Shown here: in pieces, positions 1-9,945 of the stretch
Position numbering within the stretch: position 1 is the stretch's first letter
Layout of the letters: the number at the start of each line of letters is the position of its first letter
DNA from: Tritrichomonas foetus
Taxonomy: Eukaryota; Parabasalia; Tritrichomonadida; Tritrichomonadidae
Length of the DNA: 31,222 nt
Direction of reading: 5' to 3'
NCBI GenBank assembly: GCA_001839685.1
Contig: MLAK01001125.1
Span: forward strand, 1 to 31,222
Translations under genes and position numbers: made by a program
The notes under the pieces: model-generated
What the model was told of the DNA's origin: nothing
The model's input: only the letters and a program-made list of their open reading frames with translations
The model's database searches: none

Positions 1-401
1 GGGGGACCATTTTGTAAACCTTTCATATAGGAGGATTATATAATAAAGAGAAAGACAAAAAAAGTCAAAATATTCTGAATGATGTATCACTTAATTGTTC
101 ACATTATATAGAGTCAAACTTTCTTTTTACCTCTCTTATAATATTATCTACCACTATGTTTAGATAATTGTTTGACTTTTTGCCTTCTCTCATGATAATT
201 TTGATGATAACCCCATTTGGTATAAACTTTAAATGTTCCCTTCGAAAATATCCAAGATTTTCGACTTTTTTATATCATTTCAAATTTTCATTTGTTTCCT
301 TTTTTCACAATCTTTTTGAAATATTGGTCTATTTTCTATTATCTGGTTATGATGGAGGGAAATGGATGTTATATTTTTCCTCAAACTTTGTTACCAAAAT
401 T

Positions 402-445
<44 letters not shown>

Positions 446-518
446 GGAAATGAAGGCAATGATAATAAATATTCTAAAATCATATTTCATTCAAAAATAT
501 TTATTCCAATCATTTTTA
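1..518. other. AT-rich flank with long poly(A) tract, no clear gene
   Basis: No convincing gene is visible. A reading frame of about 55 codons lies on the minus strand between roughly 277 and 107. It is rich in Lys, Arg, Ile and Asn, has no Met start and matches no family I recognise, so it may be a gene remnant or chance. The plus-strand frames here are Phe/Leu/Ile-rich in the way expected of antisense to AT-rich DNA. An uninterrupted run of A from 403 to 441 is the most distinctive element. Confidence 0.5.
403..441. repeat. Poly(A) homopolymer, 39 bp
   Basis: An uninterrupted A run lies 78 bp beyond the 3' end of the minus-strand Rab gene, where it reads as poly(T) in the direction of Rab transcription. 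It is therefore not the encoded tail of a Rab retrocopy. No target-site duplication is visible around it. The run length is likely to vary between strains or reads. Confidence 0.9.
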
Positions 519-1124
519 TTAACAGCAATTTGAATTGTTTTTGTTTTCATTGCTTATTAATTCTATTTTTTCATTCTCTGAAACTACTTTTTTAACATTT
601 TTTGAAGCATACTCGTTTAATGTTGTCTGAAATGCTTGTTTGATTCCACTTCCAGTCATGGCTGAAGTTTCAAAAAAAGTTATTTTCAATTTATTTGCTA
701 AATCTTGTATTTCCTCTGTAGTTACTTCTCTGATTGTTTCGTTGTCTATTTTATTTGCACAAAGAGCAAAAACAATATTTTTTTCTCGATCAATATGACC
801 GTTTACATCGTCAACCCAGTTTGGAACATTAAGAAAGCTTCTTTGGCTAGTAACATCAAAAACAATAAAAACTATCGAAGCTGCTCGAAAAAACATCGGA
901 AGAAGTGAGCGGTATGATTCTTGACCTGCAGTATCCCATATATTCACGTCAAACATTGAACCATCAATTTCTATTACTTTTGTTTCATATGCAGCGCCAA
1001 TTGTTGGCGAATTATTTTGTTCATAGGTATCATGTAAATACCTTTGTACAATAGAGGTTTTTCCTACACCTGCATCACCAACAAGAATGAGTTTTACATT
1101 TATTTTCGCTTCTTTATGTGACAT
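519..1124 (-). CDS. Rab-family small GTPase
   Basis: A 201-residue protein of normal Rab length. Rab GTPases cycle between GDP and GTP on membranes and recruit effectors that move, tether and fuse vesicles. All guanine-binding motifs are visible: P-loop GDAGVGKTS (residues 16-24), switch I Thr41, WDTAGQE with catalytic Gln68 (63-69), NKID (124-127) and ETSA (152-155). The protein ends in Cys-Cys (200-201), the usual double geranylgeranylation signal, so it should be membrane-attached. The Asn/Lys/Glu-rich stretch before the cysteines is the hypervariable tail. The start Met is supported by its closeness to the conserved G-domain and by an Inr-like motif about 10 bases upstream. Trichomonads have large, expanded Rab sets, so I do not assign a numbered Rab subfamily; the sequence is broadly Rab5-like. 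Confidence 0.95.
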   Translation of the reverse strand: MSHKEAKINVKLILVGDAGVGKTSIVQRYLHDTYEQNNSPTIGAAYETKVIEIDGSMFDVNIWDTAGQESYRSLLPMFFRAASIVFIVFDVTSQRSFLNVPNWVDDVNGHIDREKNIVFALCANKIDNETIREVTTEEIQDLANKLKITFFETSAMTGSGIKQAFQTTLNEYASKNVKKVVSENEKIELISNENKNNSNCC

Positions 1125-3630
1125 TGAAAACCGAATGATATTGAAAGTAAAATGATCATTAATTTGGATTACAGCACATTGTATGAAATAAACTACACAA
1201 AGTTATTTGTGGTTCTTATCTTTTGAAGAATTAGAGTTAACTATTTATAGACATCAAGATAGCTTTATATAAACAATCGATAATTAAGTTTTATTATTTC
1301 TCAGAAAGAAGTGTTTCATTCAGATTCCAATAGCTAAAGAAAAAAAAAGTATTTGTTTGTGAAAGTGTCATATGATTTTAAAAAAAAACAGTTTGTCAAT
1401 TCTTTCAGAAATTGTTCGATAGAAAGGTTTACATGTAGATAGATTTACGTACGAAAAAATCGAAGAACACTATTATTGGTTCATATGCTTAAATCAAATC
1501 ATCAAATTATGAAACTCGAATTCTTAAGTGATTATTATTATATCATTTACAAATTTTTTGCGAATCGATGGAAATTACCAAAATTGATCCTAGAGTGATA
1601 ATTGCGAACTCACATAGAAGATTTGTTCAAATTAGTTTATATATTTTAATTAGCATCAAAAGAATTCGGGTTTCATAAAAATCAAACAAGTTTAAGGAAA
1701 CTATTTTTTGGTCTCTTGTTCATCCAAACAAAGAAAAAAAATCTGAAAAACCTTGGACGAATTCTTCATACTTTGTTTAACTACGTCTCGGTTGACATTA
1801 ACCGTGCTTCTGCCGAAGTAGGGAATACGATTTCTTAGACTTTTCTTTGAATTTTTATTGTTTTTTTAATATTTTTTTATTTTTTCATTTTTTCGTATTT
1901 TGTTTGAAAAGAGTTCAGAAAAAGTGATTCCATAAAACTGATTTAATTTTTTGAAAGATGTATACAAACTAACTAGATCTAGATGTAGAAGACTATTGAG
2001 AGATCTAAATGAATAATTGTTGATATTATTGTCATCTAAAAATTATTTAATTGTAATCCTATTAATAATATATAAATATTATAATTTAAAAATCAAGATA
2101 CAGAGAAAACCAAATCCATAAAAAAATTGTGAGAAAAAAATAAACCCCACAGAAATTTCTGAGAATTATTGAGATAAAAAGTGATTTTATAGCATTAATA
2201 TCTTGATTATTTCTTATCATAAATCGTGCTTTTTATTATCATATGACCCTCCATCGAAAATTATAATGTTTTCCAAAATACAAAAATGAAGTATAAAAAA
2301 AATATTAATAATTTTGATATAAATAAAAAAAATTTAGGCATCAATGAGAAGATTACGAATGTTTTGCTATCTAAATGGCGAGTCATCAGAAAATTCACTT
2401 GGCATCGAGTCTGGAAAAAAACATATTGGATTCCATTTTTCTTGATTTGGTCTTTCAATCGTTGTATCTGTATCCCTGCTTGAGAATGTGCTGTTGAGGA
2501 CTGCCAGTCTATTTTCTTCATATACTAAAATTTTATGACAGAAAAGATTTCAATACATTCATATTTGTCAAATGGAAATTGAATTAATTCAACATCACTG
2601 AGTTAAAACTATCAAAATTTTCGCGATTTTTAATTAAAAATCGATAGAAGAAGTGTAAATAGAATTATGGGAAGCAGTATTATAATCTTTGTGATTCTTG
2701 GAAAAAAAGCTTCTCACAATTTTTTTTTAGGCTTTCTCCAAAATCGCTCTTTTTTCGGTTTAATTGTTGCAAAATTTCAAAACTATGAATAAATATGGCT
2801 CATAACTATAAAAAATAGATTTAACAATTGACTGAAAGCTGTTCACCCGAAAACTGAAACAATAGCTTCTTCAGAATCATTTTCGAAATATTTTTGAATT
2901 CGGCCATTTGCGAAGTTTGCGATAAGGGAAATTTTCGTCATTCTTTTAGTTATTTGGGTTTTGATTTTTGACTGATGGTATTAAGTAATACTGATGATAA
3001 GGATCATTTTAGTGATTTCGTACGTTAAGACTATTTGGTTTGTATACATCTTTTTTGAAGAAAATTATTGAATCTGATCAAGAAAAAGTGACCTGATGTG
3101 AATTTTTGAAGATGTAGCCCGAATAAACTTTCGGTGATATTACAAATAAAATGAATTTCCCCCATTTCCCCCAAAAGTCACCCTATTTGGAAATTACAAT
3201 ATTGTTGTCTTTATTTCATTTGATGTGTAGCAAAAATCTTCAGAAAAGATATCATATTTGAACAATAAAGTCATTTTGATTTGCATTTGGTATAAAATTT
3301 GTTCTCAATCTTTGAAATAAAAATATTATATCTTCAGAATTTCTTCATCTCAATATATTTACAATATCTTCTCATGTTATGAATATTATCCTAATTCTCC
3401 CAATATAATATATGATATATATCTTTGTAATCAATTATACTTATTAAACATTAAATTAAATTGCCCAATTTAGCTAGAGACACCAAACGTTTTGTTTGAA
3501 TACTTTTTTGGCCTTTCAAAATCTAAAAATCATCAAGTATTTGCGAAGAGAAATAGAAAAGATTGAAATAAATGTGATGAAAAACAATAATTTATAACGA
3601 TAAAAGGCCGGATACCTAAACAATTGATTC
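1125..3630. other. 2.5-kb intergenic spacer with coding-like islands
   Basis: Mostly AT-rich sequence with T- and A-runs and no full gene. Three minus-strand islands look more coding-like than the rest: 2843-2941 (ATG, 32 codons, starting MTKISLIANF), about 2330-2521 (ATG at 2521, starting MKKIDWQSST, then fading into Phe/Leu/Ile sequence), and 1701 to about 1840 (no Met, containing IPYFGRSTVN, ending at TAG). They could be fragments of one decayed minus-strand gene, but open frames of 40-60 codons are common by chance at this base composition. The stretch around 1780-1830 is notably GC-richer and can form two adjacent small hairpins. Confidence 0.35.
1133..1138 (-). promoter_or_regulatory. 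Inr-like motif of the Rab gene
   Basis: On the minus strand this reads TCATTC, matching the Trichomonas initiator consensus TCA[C/T][A/T], about 10 bases before the Rab ATG. Spacing and sequence fit the known Inr, which marks the transcription start. The motif is short, so it is only suggestive. Confidence 0.45.
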
Positions 3631-6600
3631 ATGATGATTTTCTTCCTTTGTGCTGCATTATCTTTTGCAGACAACAAAGAGATAGAACTTAAAAATGATT
3701 TTATCAATCAAATTTTCAACATCGCTGACAATCATGTTGGAACCAAAGCAATTTATAACTATCGAACAAATTCAATGAAAACGATTACACCAGAAGAAGG
3801 AAGTGAAGAATGGATTTTAAGTGTTTATAAACCAGAAAGTAGTTTTAGTGTTACACCACTTGATCGTAGTAAATGGAAAGTTACAGCTAATAATGAACAA
3901 ACTACAAAAGCAGGAGTTGAAGGAGCAGCAGTTAATTTAATTGATGGTAATCCTAATACACTTTGGCATTCGAAATATAATGATCAAGGAGAAGGAGGTC
4001 ATGATGATCGAAAGAACAAAGATGATCCATATATTATTACATTTGATTTTAGTGAAGTAATTACATTTTCATCATTTTCACATTTACCACGTAATAATCT
4101 TGGAAATGGAGTTATTTATCATTTTGAAATTTATATTGGATCAACATTAGAAGAATTAAATTCTAATATTGAAAAACAAGAATATATCTTAAAAGATGAT
4201 TTTGATTTTATTGAATGTAAACCAATTTACTTTAATTTTAAGACACAAATTACTACACAATATTTAGCATTTTTATCTGTTGATCATGGTAATTATGGTA
4301 GTGGAGCAGATTTTTCACTTTATTCCGAAGTAATTCCATTAAATGATCATTATATTAAATCATCTAATTGTTTATTAGAAAAATATGATTTATCAACACA
4401 GAAAGAAAGTCAACTTCTTAAATTTATTTATTCACCATATGTTGATTCAGAACAAATTTCTTATCAAATTAATGTTACATATGAATTACAAAATAATAAA
4501 CATTATATTGAAAAACAAATTTCAATTATATGTTCAGAACCGAAACAACGATTTAGTTATATTGATTTAACATCAATGAAAATCTCTAATGAAGACTTTA
4601 AATATTCATTTACACATCCAAATCGTGAACAATATTATTCTATTCCACGCTTTTATATTACATTAGGTCAACCAGTTTATATTAATACACTTTTCACAGG
4701 AAGTCGTTTTCCATTAAGTGATAATCAAATTGTTGATCACACATGTCGACTTCGTTATCATAGTGGCAAAACATTTGAAGAATTACTTTTAATGTCAAAT
4801 TCAAAAGATAGTCTTCAACGAAAATTGCATTCTAATACAAAATTGAATGATGAAAATATTTATTATTGTTGGAAGACAGTATTAGGTACAGCACGTAGTG
4901 AATTAATTGAAGTTGTTCGAAGTGATTTCTTTTCATATATTGATGATATTTCTGTTATTACTAAATTCCGTCGTCAATATAATTCATGGTATGATTGGAT
5001 GTTAGAAATTACTGAAAGTAATATTTTAGAATCCTTTAAAGAAATTGAAAAAGGATGTTCATCATATGGAGTTCCACCATTAGATTCATATGTAGTTGAT
5101 GATGGTTGGAATAATTATAATTCCGAAAAATATGGTGTTTATGATGTTCCTAAATCAGGTACAACATATAATCAAAATGGTTTTTGGGAATTTAATTCTA
5201 AATTCCCAGATGGTTTAACTAAACCATCACATTTCGCATCTACTGTTTCATCTAATTTTGGAGTTTGGTTAGGACCACGAGGAGGATATAATTATCCAAG
5301 AGCACTTGCACGTATGATTGAAGATGCAGGCAAAGGATATTTGAATTCTGGATCAGGAGATGTTGATGTTGGTTCACATCGTTATATTGATAATTTAAGT
5401 GATTTCTTAAACAAATGGGTTGAAGATTATCGTATTAATTATTTCAAACTTGATGGATTTTCAACTACTCCATGTATGGATTCTACACATGATCATATAG
5501 TTGGAGGAGTTGATGGAGCATATTATTATACTGATCTTTGGGAACGATATTTCAAGATGTTTGAACGATTACGACAAACAGCCGATCGTTTATCAATTCC
5601 AAATTTATGGATTTCTATTACATGTTATGTTAATCCATCACCATTCCATCTTCAATGGGCTAATTCAGTTTGGTTACAAATTTCTTCAGATGTTGGTTAT
5701 ACAAAGATTGGTAACAATGATAATTATTGTGATCAAATGTTAACATTTAGAGATGGAGTTTATTATAAATATTATGAATATTATCAATTCCAATTCCCAC
5801 AACGATGTATTTATAATCATGATCCTATTTATGGTAAAACTGGAACTAAATTAGAAGGATCTATGAATGATGATGAATTTCGATCATATTTATTTGGATG
5901 TGGAATGCGAGGTACAGCATTCTTTGAATTATATTATACATATGGTATGATTGATGAAGGAGATAAATGGTATGTTAATTCCGAAGTCTTAAAATGGATT
6001 GAAGAACATTATTATATTTTACAACATTCACAACGATTTGGATCAGATCCAGATACAGGTTCAGTTTATGGATATTCAGCTTGGAATGGAACAGAAGGTA
6101 TTATTTCCATTCGAAACCCATCAACTCAATCCCAAAACTTTAGCATTAAACTCAACCGCGACATTGGTGTTCCAGAAAACATTCCTACAACATACACAAG
6201 AACTGCCCTTACTCATAATACCATTGAAACAATTGTTGAAGGTGTTGCAATAAGCTACAATGATATCTTTGAAGTTTCCCTTCAACCATTTGAACACCGA
6301 ATCATTGAATTTCATCCACAACTTGACAAATCACATGCAGAAATTGAAGTGTTCAAGCCAGTCAGTCAAAATGAAGTCCTAATCAGGTTTAACAAACGAA
6401 TAATTCTCGATCCATCTCAATTCCAATTTGATAACGATGAAATCAAAGATATTAGATTACGAGCAGACTTTAGAACAGTTTCAATAACACTTGAAAACCC
6501 AATGATGAACAATACAGAATACACTCTTTCACTTACGAACGTTGCAGATCAATTTGGAAACGTACTTTCTACGAAAGCAAGACTCACATATATGTCTGGA

Positions 6601-7659
6601 TTGATAGCAGCCTTCATTCCAAATGCTGTTGTTGGTGATGACAGCTCGATCAACGATTTCGATTTCGACACCGATGCATTTTCAATTCAATTAAATATCA
6701 AAGAATTAAATATTACAGATGCAACGCTCATATACGACGAGAAGAAATCGCTTGTTGTTGAAGTAATCAACAGGTTGATTAAATTCACCTTTAATGACCT
6801 CTCAGTAACATCACAAGAAGAAGTGCATGATGAAAGCAGAATCACTCTTGTCAGAGAAAGAAATGGAATGTTGAAGATTTATATTGATGGAACACTTTCA
6901 AGTTCTGCTTATGAACGTCCTTCGTCAGAAAAAGCAGTGAAAGTGAATCTTCTTAGACTTGTTGCTTGTGAGGTTTCTTATAATTCTGTCTTCCTCTTCA
7001 ACAAAGGTCTTTCTTATAAGGAATCTCTGGGATTAGCAGAAAATCAAGTCATACTTTCTGGTGCGTCAGCTGAAGCTACTACAACAGCCGATGAAATAGC
7101 CAATTCACCTAAATTCGCAATTGATAATAATGAAAATACATTCTGGCTTTCTTCACCACAAATCGATAACAATGTTTATCCACAATTTCTCACTATTAAA
7201 CTTGATAGACATATAAATGTTGAAAAACTCAGATATATTCCACACAATGATGAAAGTGCAATCACAGAATACAACATTTCTGTGTCTAATGATGGAGAAG
7301 TTTGGACATTCTTCAACGGAACATTCAGATTCCATCAACATGAAAATATACAATCAGATGAAGATGATGGCATCGTTGTGATTAACCAAACATTGACGTT
7401 CATCCGAATTGCTGGAAAATCAGCAGGAAAGACAATTTCTGTCTCTGAAGTTTACATTTATGGAAATGAAGTAAATATTGAAGAAGAAAAACCAAATAAC
7501 AATGCAACTGGTGTTATCATTGGACTCGTTGTTGGAACAGTTGCTGCTCTTCTTTTTATCACTGCTATTTATTTCTACTGTAAGAAGAGGATTGATGAAG
7601 TAAACTTCAGTACAGCGCCTCTCATTTCCAACAGCCATCATGACAGAGAGCCTGTTTAA
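3631..7659 (+). CDS. Predicted surface glycoside hydrolase (clan GH-D, alpha-galactosidase-like), membrane anchored
   Basis: A 1342-residue protein. Residues 1-14 form a signal peptide. A discoidin-like (F5/8 type C) domain covers about 85-235. The catalytic barrel lies roughly at 430-760 and looks like GH27/GH36 alpha-galactosidases or alpha-N-acetylgalactosaminidases: VVDDGW (Asp490/491), nucleophile candidate Asp608 in YFKLDG, acid/base candidate Asp687 in SSDVG. A Big_5-like beta domain (about 910-995), a LamG-like domain (about 1000-1145) and a second discoidin-like domain (about 1150-1285) follow. A hydrophobic segment (about 1294-1316) and a short cytoplasmic tail complete a type I membrane protein. 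The protein is probably exposed on the cell surface or in lysosomes and trims alpha-linked galactose or GalNAc from host or mucin glycans; the substrate is inferred. The stop is followed by A (TAAA). Third-position composition changes sharply inside the gene (see findings). The double Met at the start leaves codon 1 or 2 equally possible. Confidence 0.85.
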   Translation: MMIFFLCAALSFADNKEIELKNDFINQIFNIADNHVGTKAIYNYRTNSMKTITPEEGSEEWILSVYKPESSFSVTPLDRSKWKVTANNEQTTKAGVEGAAVNLIDGNPNTLWHSKYNDQGEGGHDDRKNKDDPYIITFDFSEVITFSSFSHLPRNNLGNGVIYHFEIYIGSTLEELNSNIEKQEYILKDDFDFIECKPIYFNFKTQITTQYLAFLSVDHGNYGSGADFSLYSEVIPLNDHYIKSSNCLLEKYDLSTQKESQLLKFIYSPYVDSEQISYQINVTYELQNNKHYIEKQISIICSEPKQRFSYIDLTSMKISNEDFKYSFTHPNREQYYSIPRFYITLGQPVYINTLFTGSRFPLSDNQIVDHTCRLRYHSGKTFEELLLMSNSKDSLQRKLHSNTKLNDENIYYCWKTVLGTARSELIEVVRSDFFSYIDDISVITKFRRQYNSWYDWMLEITESNILESFKEIEKGCSSYGVPPLDSYVVDDGWNNYNSEKYGVYDVPKSGTTYNQNGFWEFNSKFPDGLTKPSHFASTVSSNFGVWLGPRGGYNYPRALARMIEDAGKGYLNSGSGDVDVGSHRYIDNLSDFLNKWVEDYRINYFKLDGFSTTPCMDSTHDHIVGGVDGAYYYTDLWERYFKMFERLRQTADRLSIPNLWISITCYVNPSPFHLQWANSVWLQISSDVGYTKIGNNDNYCDQMLTFRDGVYYKYYEYYQFQFPQRCIYNHDPIYGKTGTKLEGSMNDDEFRSYLFGCGMRGTAFFELYYTYGMIDEGDKWYVNSEVLKWIEEHYYILQHSQRFGSDPDTGSVYGYSAWNGTEGIISIRNPSTQSQNFSIKLNRDIGVPENIPTTYTRTALTHNTIETIVEGVAISYNDIFEVSLQPFEHRIIEFHPQLDKSHAEIEVFKPVSQNEVLIRFNKRIILDPSQFQFDNDEIKDIRLRADFRTVSITLENPMMNNTEYTLSLTNVADQFGNVLSTKARLTYMSGLIAAFIPNAVVGDDSSINDFDFDTDAFSIQLNIKELNITDATLIYDEKKSLVVEVINRLIKFTFNDLSVTSQEEVHDESRITLVRERNGMLKIYIDGTLSSSAYERPSSEKAVKVNLLRLVACEVSYNSVFLFNKGLSYKESLGLAENQVILSGASAEATTTADEIANSPKFAIDNNENTFWLSSPQIDNNVYPQFLTIKLDRHINVEKLRYIPHNDESAITEYNISVSNDGEVWTFFNGTFRFHQHENIQSDEDDGIVVINQTLTFIRIAGKSAGKTISVSEVYIYGNEVNIEEEKPNNNATGVIIGLVVGTVAALLFITAIYFYCKKRIDEVNFSTAPLISNSHHDREPV

Positions 7660-8245
7660 ATGAATTTTTCTCTTAGACCAAAATGATCACTAAAAAAAAT
7701 CTTGAGTAATTTTATGATTTTTATTTCTTGATTGATTTATTGTCATTGATCATTTCTAATTCCATAGAAAAATGCTTACTTGGCATGATTTACCATAATA
7801 ATAAGCTATAATTTGCCTTTGTAGTAACTCACATCATTAATTGTTTCTGACTCTTTAATAAAAATTATATGTTTATATTATACAGAATTTCGGTAAACAC
7901 GCATAAATCCAACTAGCTCAATAAATTTCAAACAAAATTAATGGTGAGAAAGATTCCAATTACACAATTTATTTTTGATTAGATTTGAGTTTGTGAGTTG
8001 ATCTTATGGAAAAAAATCACTATTTTAAAAATACAGCTTCATCGGTCAACTGTTGAGATGATAACTCCCTGGAGAGATTCCAGAACAGGTTTTGTTTTTT
8101 CCCAATTAATTAAAAAGTTTTAGAAATAAATTGACCTAAACTACTACAATAATTCACCTTACCAAAATTTAAGAATGAATCTCTCCAAGAAAAAGAAATT
8201 TTTACAGTAAGTTGTGTAAAATTGATGCAATTTATTGTCACATCA
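7660..8245. other. Intergenic spacer
   Basis: AT-rich spacer after the glycosidase gene. I see no conserved reading frame, RNA gene or long repeat in it. Confidence 0.5.
8238..8242 (+). promoter_or_regulatory. Inr-like motif before small frameshifted ORF
   Basis: TCACA matches the Trichomonas initiator consensus and lies 3 bases before the ATG at 8246. It supports, weakly, that the small frame was once transcribed. Confidence 0.3.
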
Positions 8246-8465
8246 ATGGAAATCAAAGAACCAGAAAATTTTGATATTTTCAAAATAATTTTTTATATCG
8301 ATTTTTGATGGGGCTTATGAAAGTCATCATGAATTGTTTGATTTGCCTGAAAAAAGTACCATTTTTGAATATACCATTAGAATTACAATGAAAATGACAG
8401 GTGCTGATATAAAGTTTCTTCCAGATTATTCTCAAAGTGATACTCTTTTAGATATTATTAAATAA
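8246..8465 (+). pseudogene. Possible small gene with a one-base frameshift
   Basis: An ATG at 8246 opens a frame beginning MEIKEPENFD that stops after 20 codons at a TGA. Shifting by one base within the T5 run near 8301-8305 continues into a frame that begins DGAYESHHEL, runs about 52 more codons and ends at TAA (8463-8465). The joined product would be about 72 residues, charged and balanced, unlike the Phe/Lys/Ile noise around it. A TCACA motif at 8238-8242 sits just before the ATG, as expected for an Inr. I recognise no family. It may be a frameshifted small gene, a sequencing error in a T-run, or chance. Confidence 0.35.
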
Positions 8466-8574
8466 CATCAAAATCTGAAAAGTGTATATATGATTTTTAG
8501 CCATGTTTTTATTACTTATGAAAATTATTTTAATAAAAGTAAAAATAAAGTATTGAACAATCATTTCCTTCATC

Positions 8575-9945
8575 TTACATTTCGTGTGATATAACTGAAT
8601 TTGGTGCAGCATTGGTCATTGATGGTTTCTTAAAGGCTACTGGTCTTGACATTCTTCTTGCTTCAATTTGGATTTTTCCAGGTGCTAAAATTCTTTGTGC
8701 ATTCGGAATACCCATTGTGACTGAAGGTCCTCCATTTCCACTTGCACTCCCAGGTTGTTGTGACATTTTTACTCCAAAAGCTGGTTTCATCATGAATGTC
8801 GGCTTTTTAATTCCATTGTTCATAATTGCTGTCACTCCTAAAATGTTTTTCTGGATTGGGGGTCTCATCATTGGCATAGTTTGAAGTCTACCTGGTTTGG
8901 TGAAAATAGCATTATTTCTTTTGGTTTTAATATCTTTCATTCTTTCTGTCAGCTTAAAACGATTTAAAATCCTATATAAAACTGTCTCATCATTAGTATC
9001 TCCTGTCAACAAAGATTGCGAAAGATATTTTGTGTCGACTCCAAGTTCATTCATTTCTTGGATTATATCTCGATCTATTTCTGGCATTCCCTCTCTAGAA
9101 GTTTCAAAAATCATTTCATCCAGAAGAGAGAGGTATTCAGTTTGTGAGAACCATGGATGTTCTTTAATCTTATCTATAGTTATTCTAGCCTCAGGATCTT
9201 TACATATCATCTTTTTTAATAGGTCTACAAGTTGAGGGCTCAGGTATGAAGGATAAAATACTTCTGTATAGACAATTTTTTGAAGTAATCTCTGTATGTT
9301 TTCATCATCAAAAGGTAAGTTTCCTGCAACTACAGCATACAATAGTATACCAGCACTCCAAACATCTGCACTATGTGTATATGGATTACCTTTTATCATT
9401 TCTGGAGCTGCATATGCTGGGGAGCCACAAGCAGTTTTTAATTGAGGCTGAAAATCAGTAAAAGCATTTGAAAGACCAAAATCAATCAATTTTATATTGT
9501 TATGCGTATCTAGTAGAATATTTTCGCATTTTAAATCTCTATGTGCAACCTTTTTGACAAAATGGAGATAGTCAAGGCAAGAAACTAATTGGCCAAAATA
9601 TCTTCTTGCTTGATCTTCACTAAGTCTTCCATTATTATTTACATAATCCAAAAGATTTCCATTTTCAACATACTCCATTACTACAAAGTAATAATCGGAA
9701 TCTTCAATACAAGAAAAAAACTCTGATATGAATGGATGATCCATTGATTTAAGTAATGCTATTTCACGTACTAATCGTGTTTTTGCAACTTCAGTTTCTA
9801 GAGATGCTTTTGTAATAGTTTTTATTGCAACTACTGAATTAGATATTTTGTGATGCCCTCTCCAAACTGATGCAAAAGCACCTGATCCAATTTCTTTTTC
9901 AAGGATGAAGCTTCCAATCTCAGTGCCAGGTCGTAGATGTGACAT
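8575..9945 (-). CDS. CAMK-family (AMPK/MARK-like) Ser/Thr protein kinase
   Basis: A 456-residue protein with a complete kinase domain at about 13-268. Visible motifs: glycine loop GSGAFASV (20-27), ATP-anchoring Lys42, helix-C Glu61, HRDLKCEN (135-142), DFG (155-157) and AAPE (179-182). The activation loop reads LKTACGSPAYAAPE, so Thr171 matches the activating threonine of AMPK-related kinases. After the domain, about 288-340 (GMPEIDRDII...LGVDTKYLSQ) resembles the UBA-like/autoinhibitory segment of the CAMKL group. The C-terminal 100 residues are Met/Pro/Gly-rich, basic and probably disordered. All catalytic residues are present, so it should be active. The kinase phosphorylates Ser/Thr on unknown substrates. 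Trichomonads have many CAMKL paralogs, so an exact orthology call is not possible. An Inr-like TCACT lies about 26-30 bases upstream of the ATG. Confidence 0.95.
   Translation of the reverse strand: MSHLRPGTEIGSFILEKEIGSGAFASVWRGHHKISNSVVAIKTITKASLETEVAKTRLVREIALLKSMDHPFISEFFSCIEDSDYYFVVMEYVENGNLLDYVNNNGRLSEDQARRYFGQLVSCLDYLHFVKKVAHRDLKCENILLDTHNNIKLIDFGLSNAFTDFQPQLKTACGSPAYAAPEMIKGNPYTHSADVWSAGILLYAVVAGNLPFDDENIQRLLQKIVYTEVFYPSYLSPQLVDLLKKMICKDPEARITIDKIKEHPWFSQTEYLSLLDEMIFETSREGMPEIDRDIIQEMNELGVDTKYLSQSLLTGDTNDETVLYRILNRFKLTERMKDIKTKRNNAIFTKPGRLQTMPMMRPPIQKNILGVTAIMNNGIKKPTFMMKPAFGVKMSQQPGSASGNGGPSVTMGIPNAQRILAPGKIQIEARRMSRPVAFKKPSMTNAAPNSVISHEM

Noticed and set aside
168..595. Plus-strand frames near 168-595
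   Set aside because: They run through the poly(A) tract as poly-Lys and are Phe/Leu/Ile-rich elsewhere; no domain or start context supports them, and one overlaps the Rab gene.
1717..1850. A spliceosomal or SRP RNA in the GC-richer island
   Set aside because: None of the conserved sequence elements of U1, U2, U4, U5, U6 or SRP RNA could be found there.
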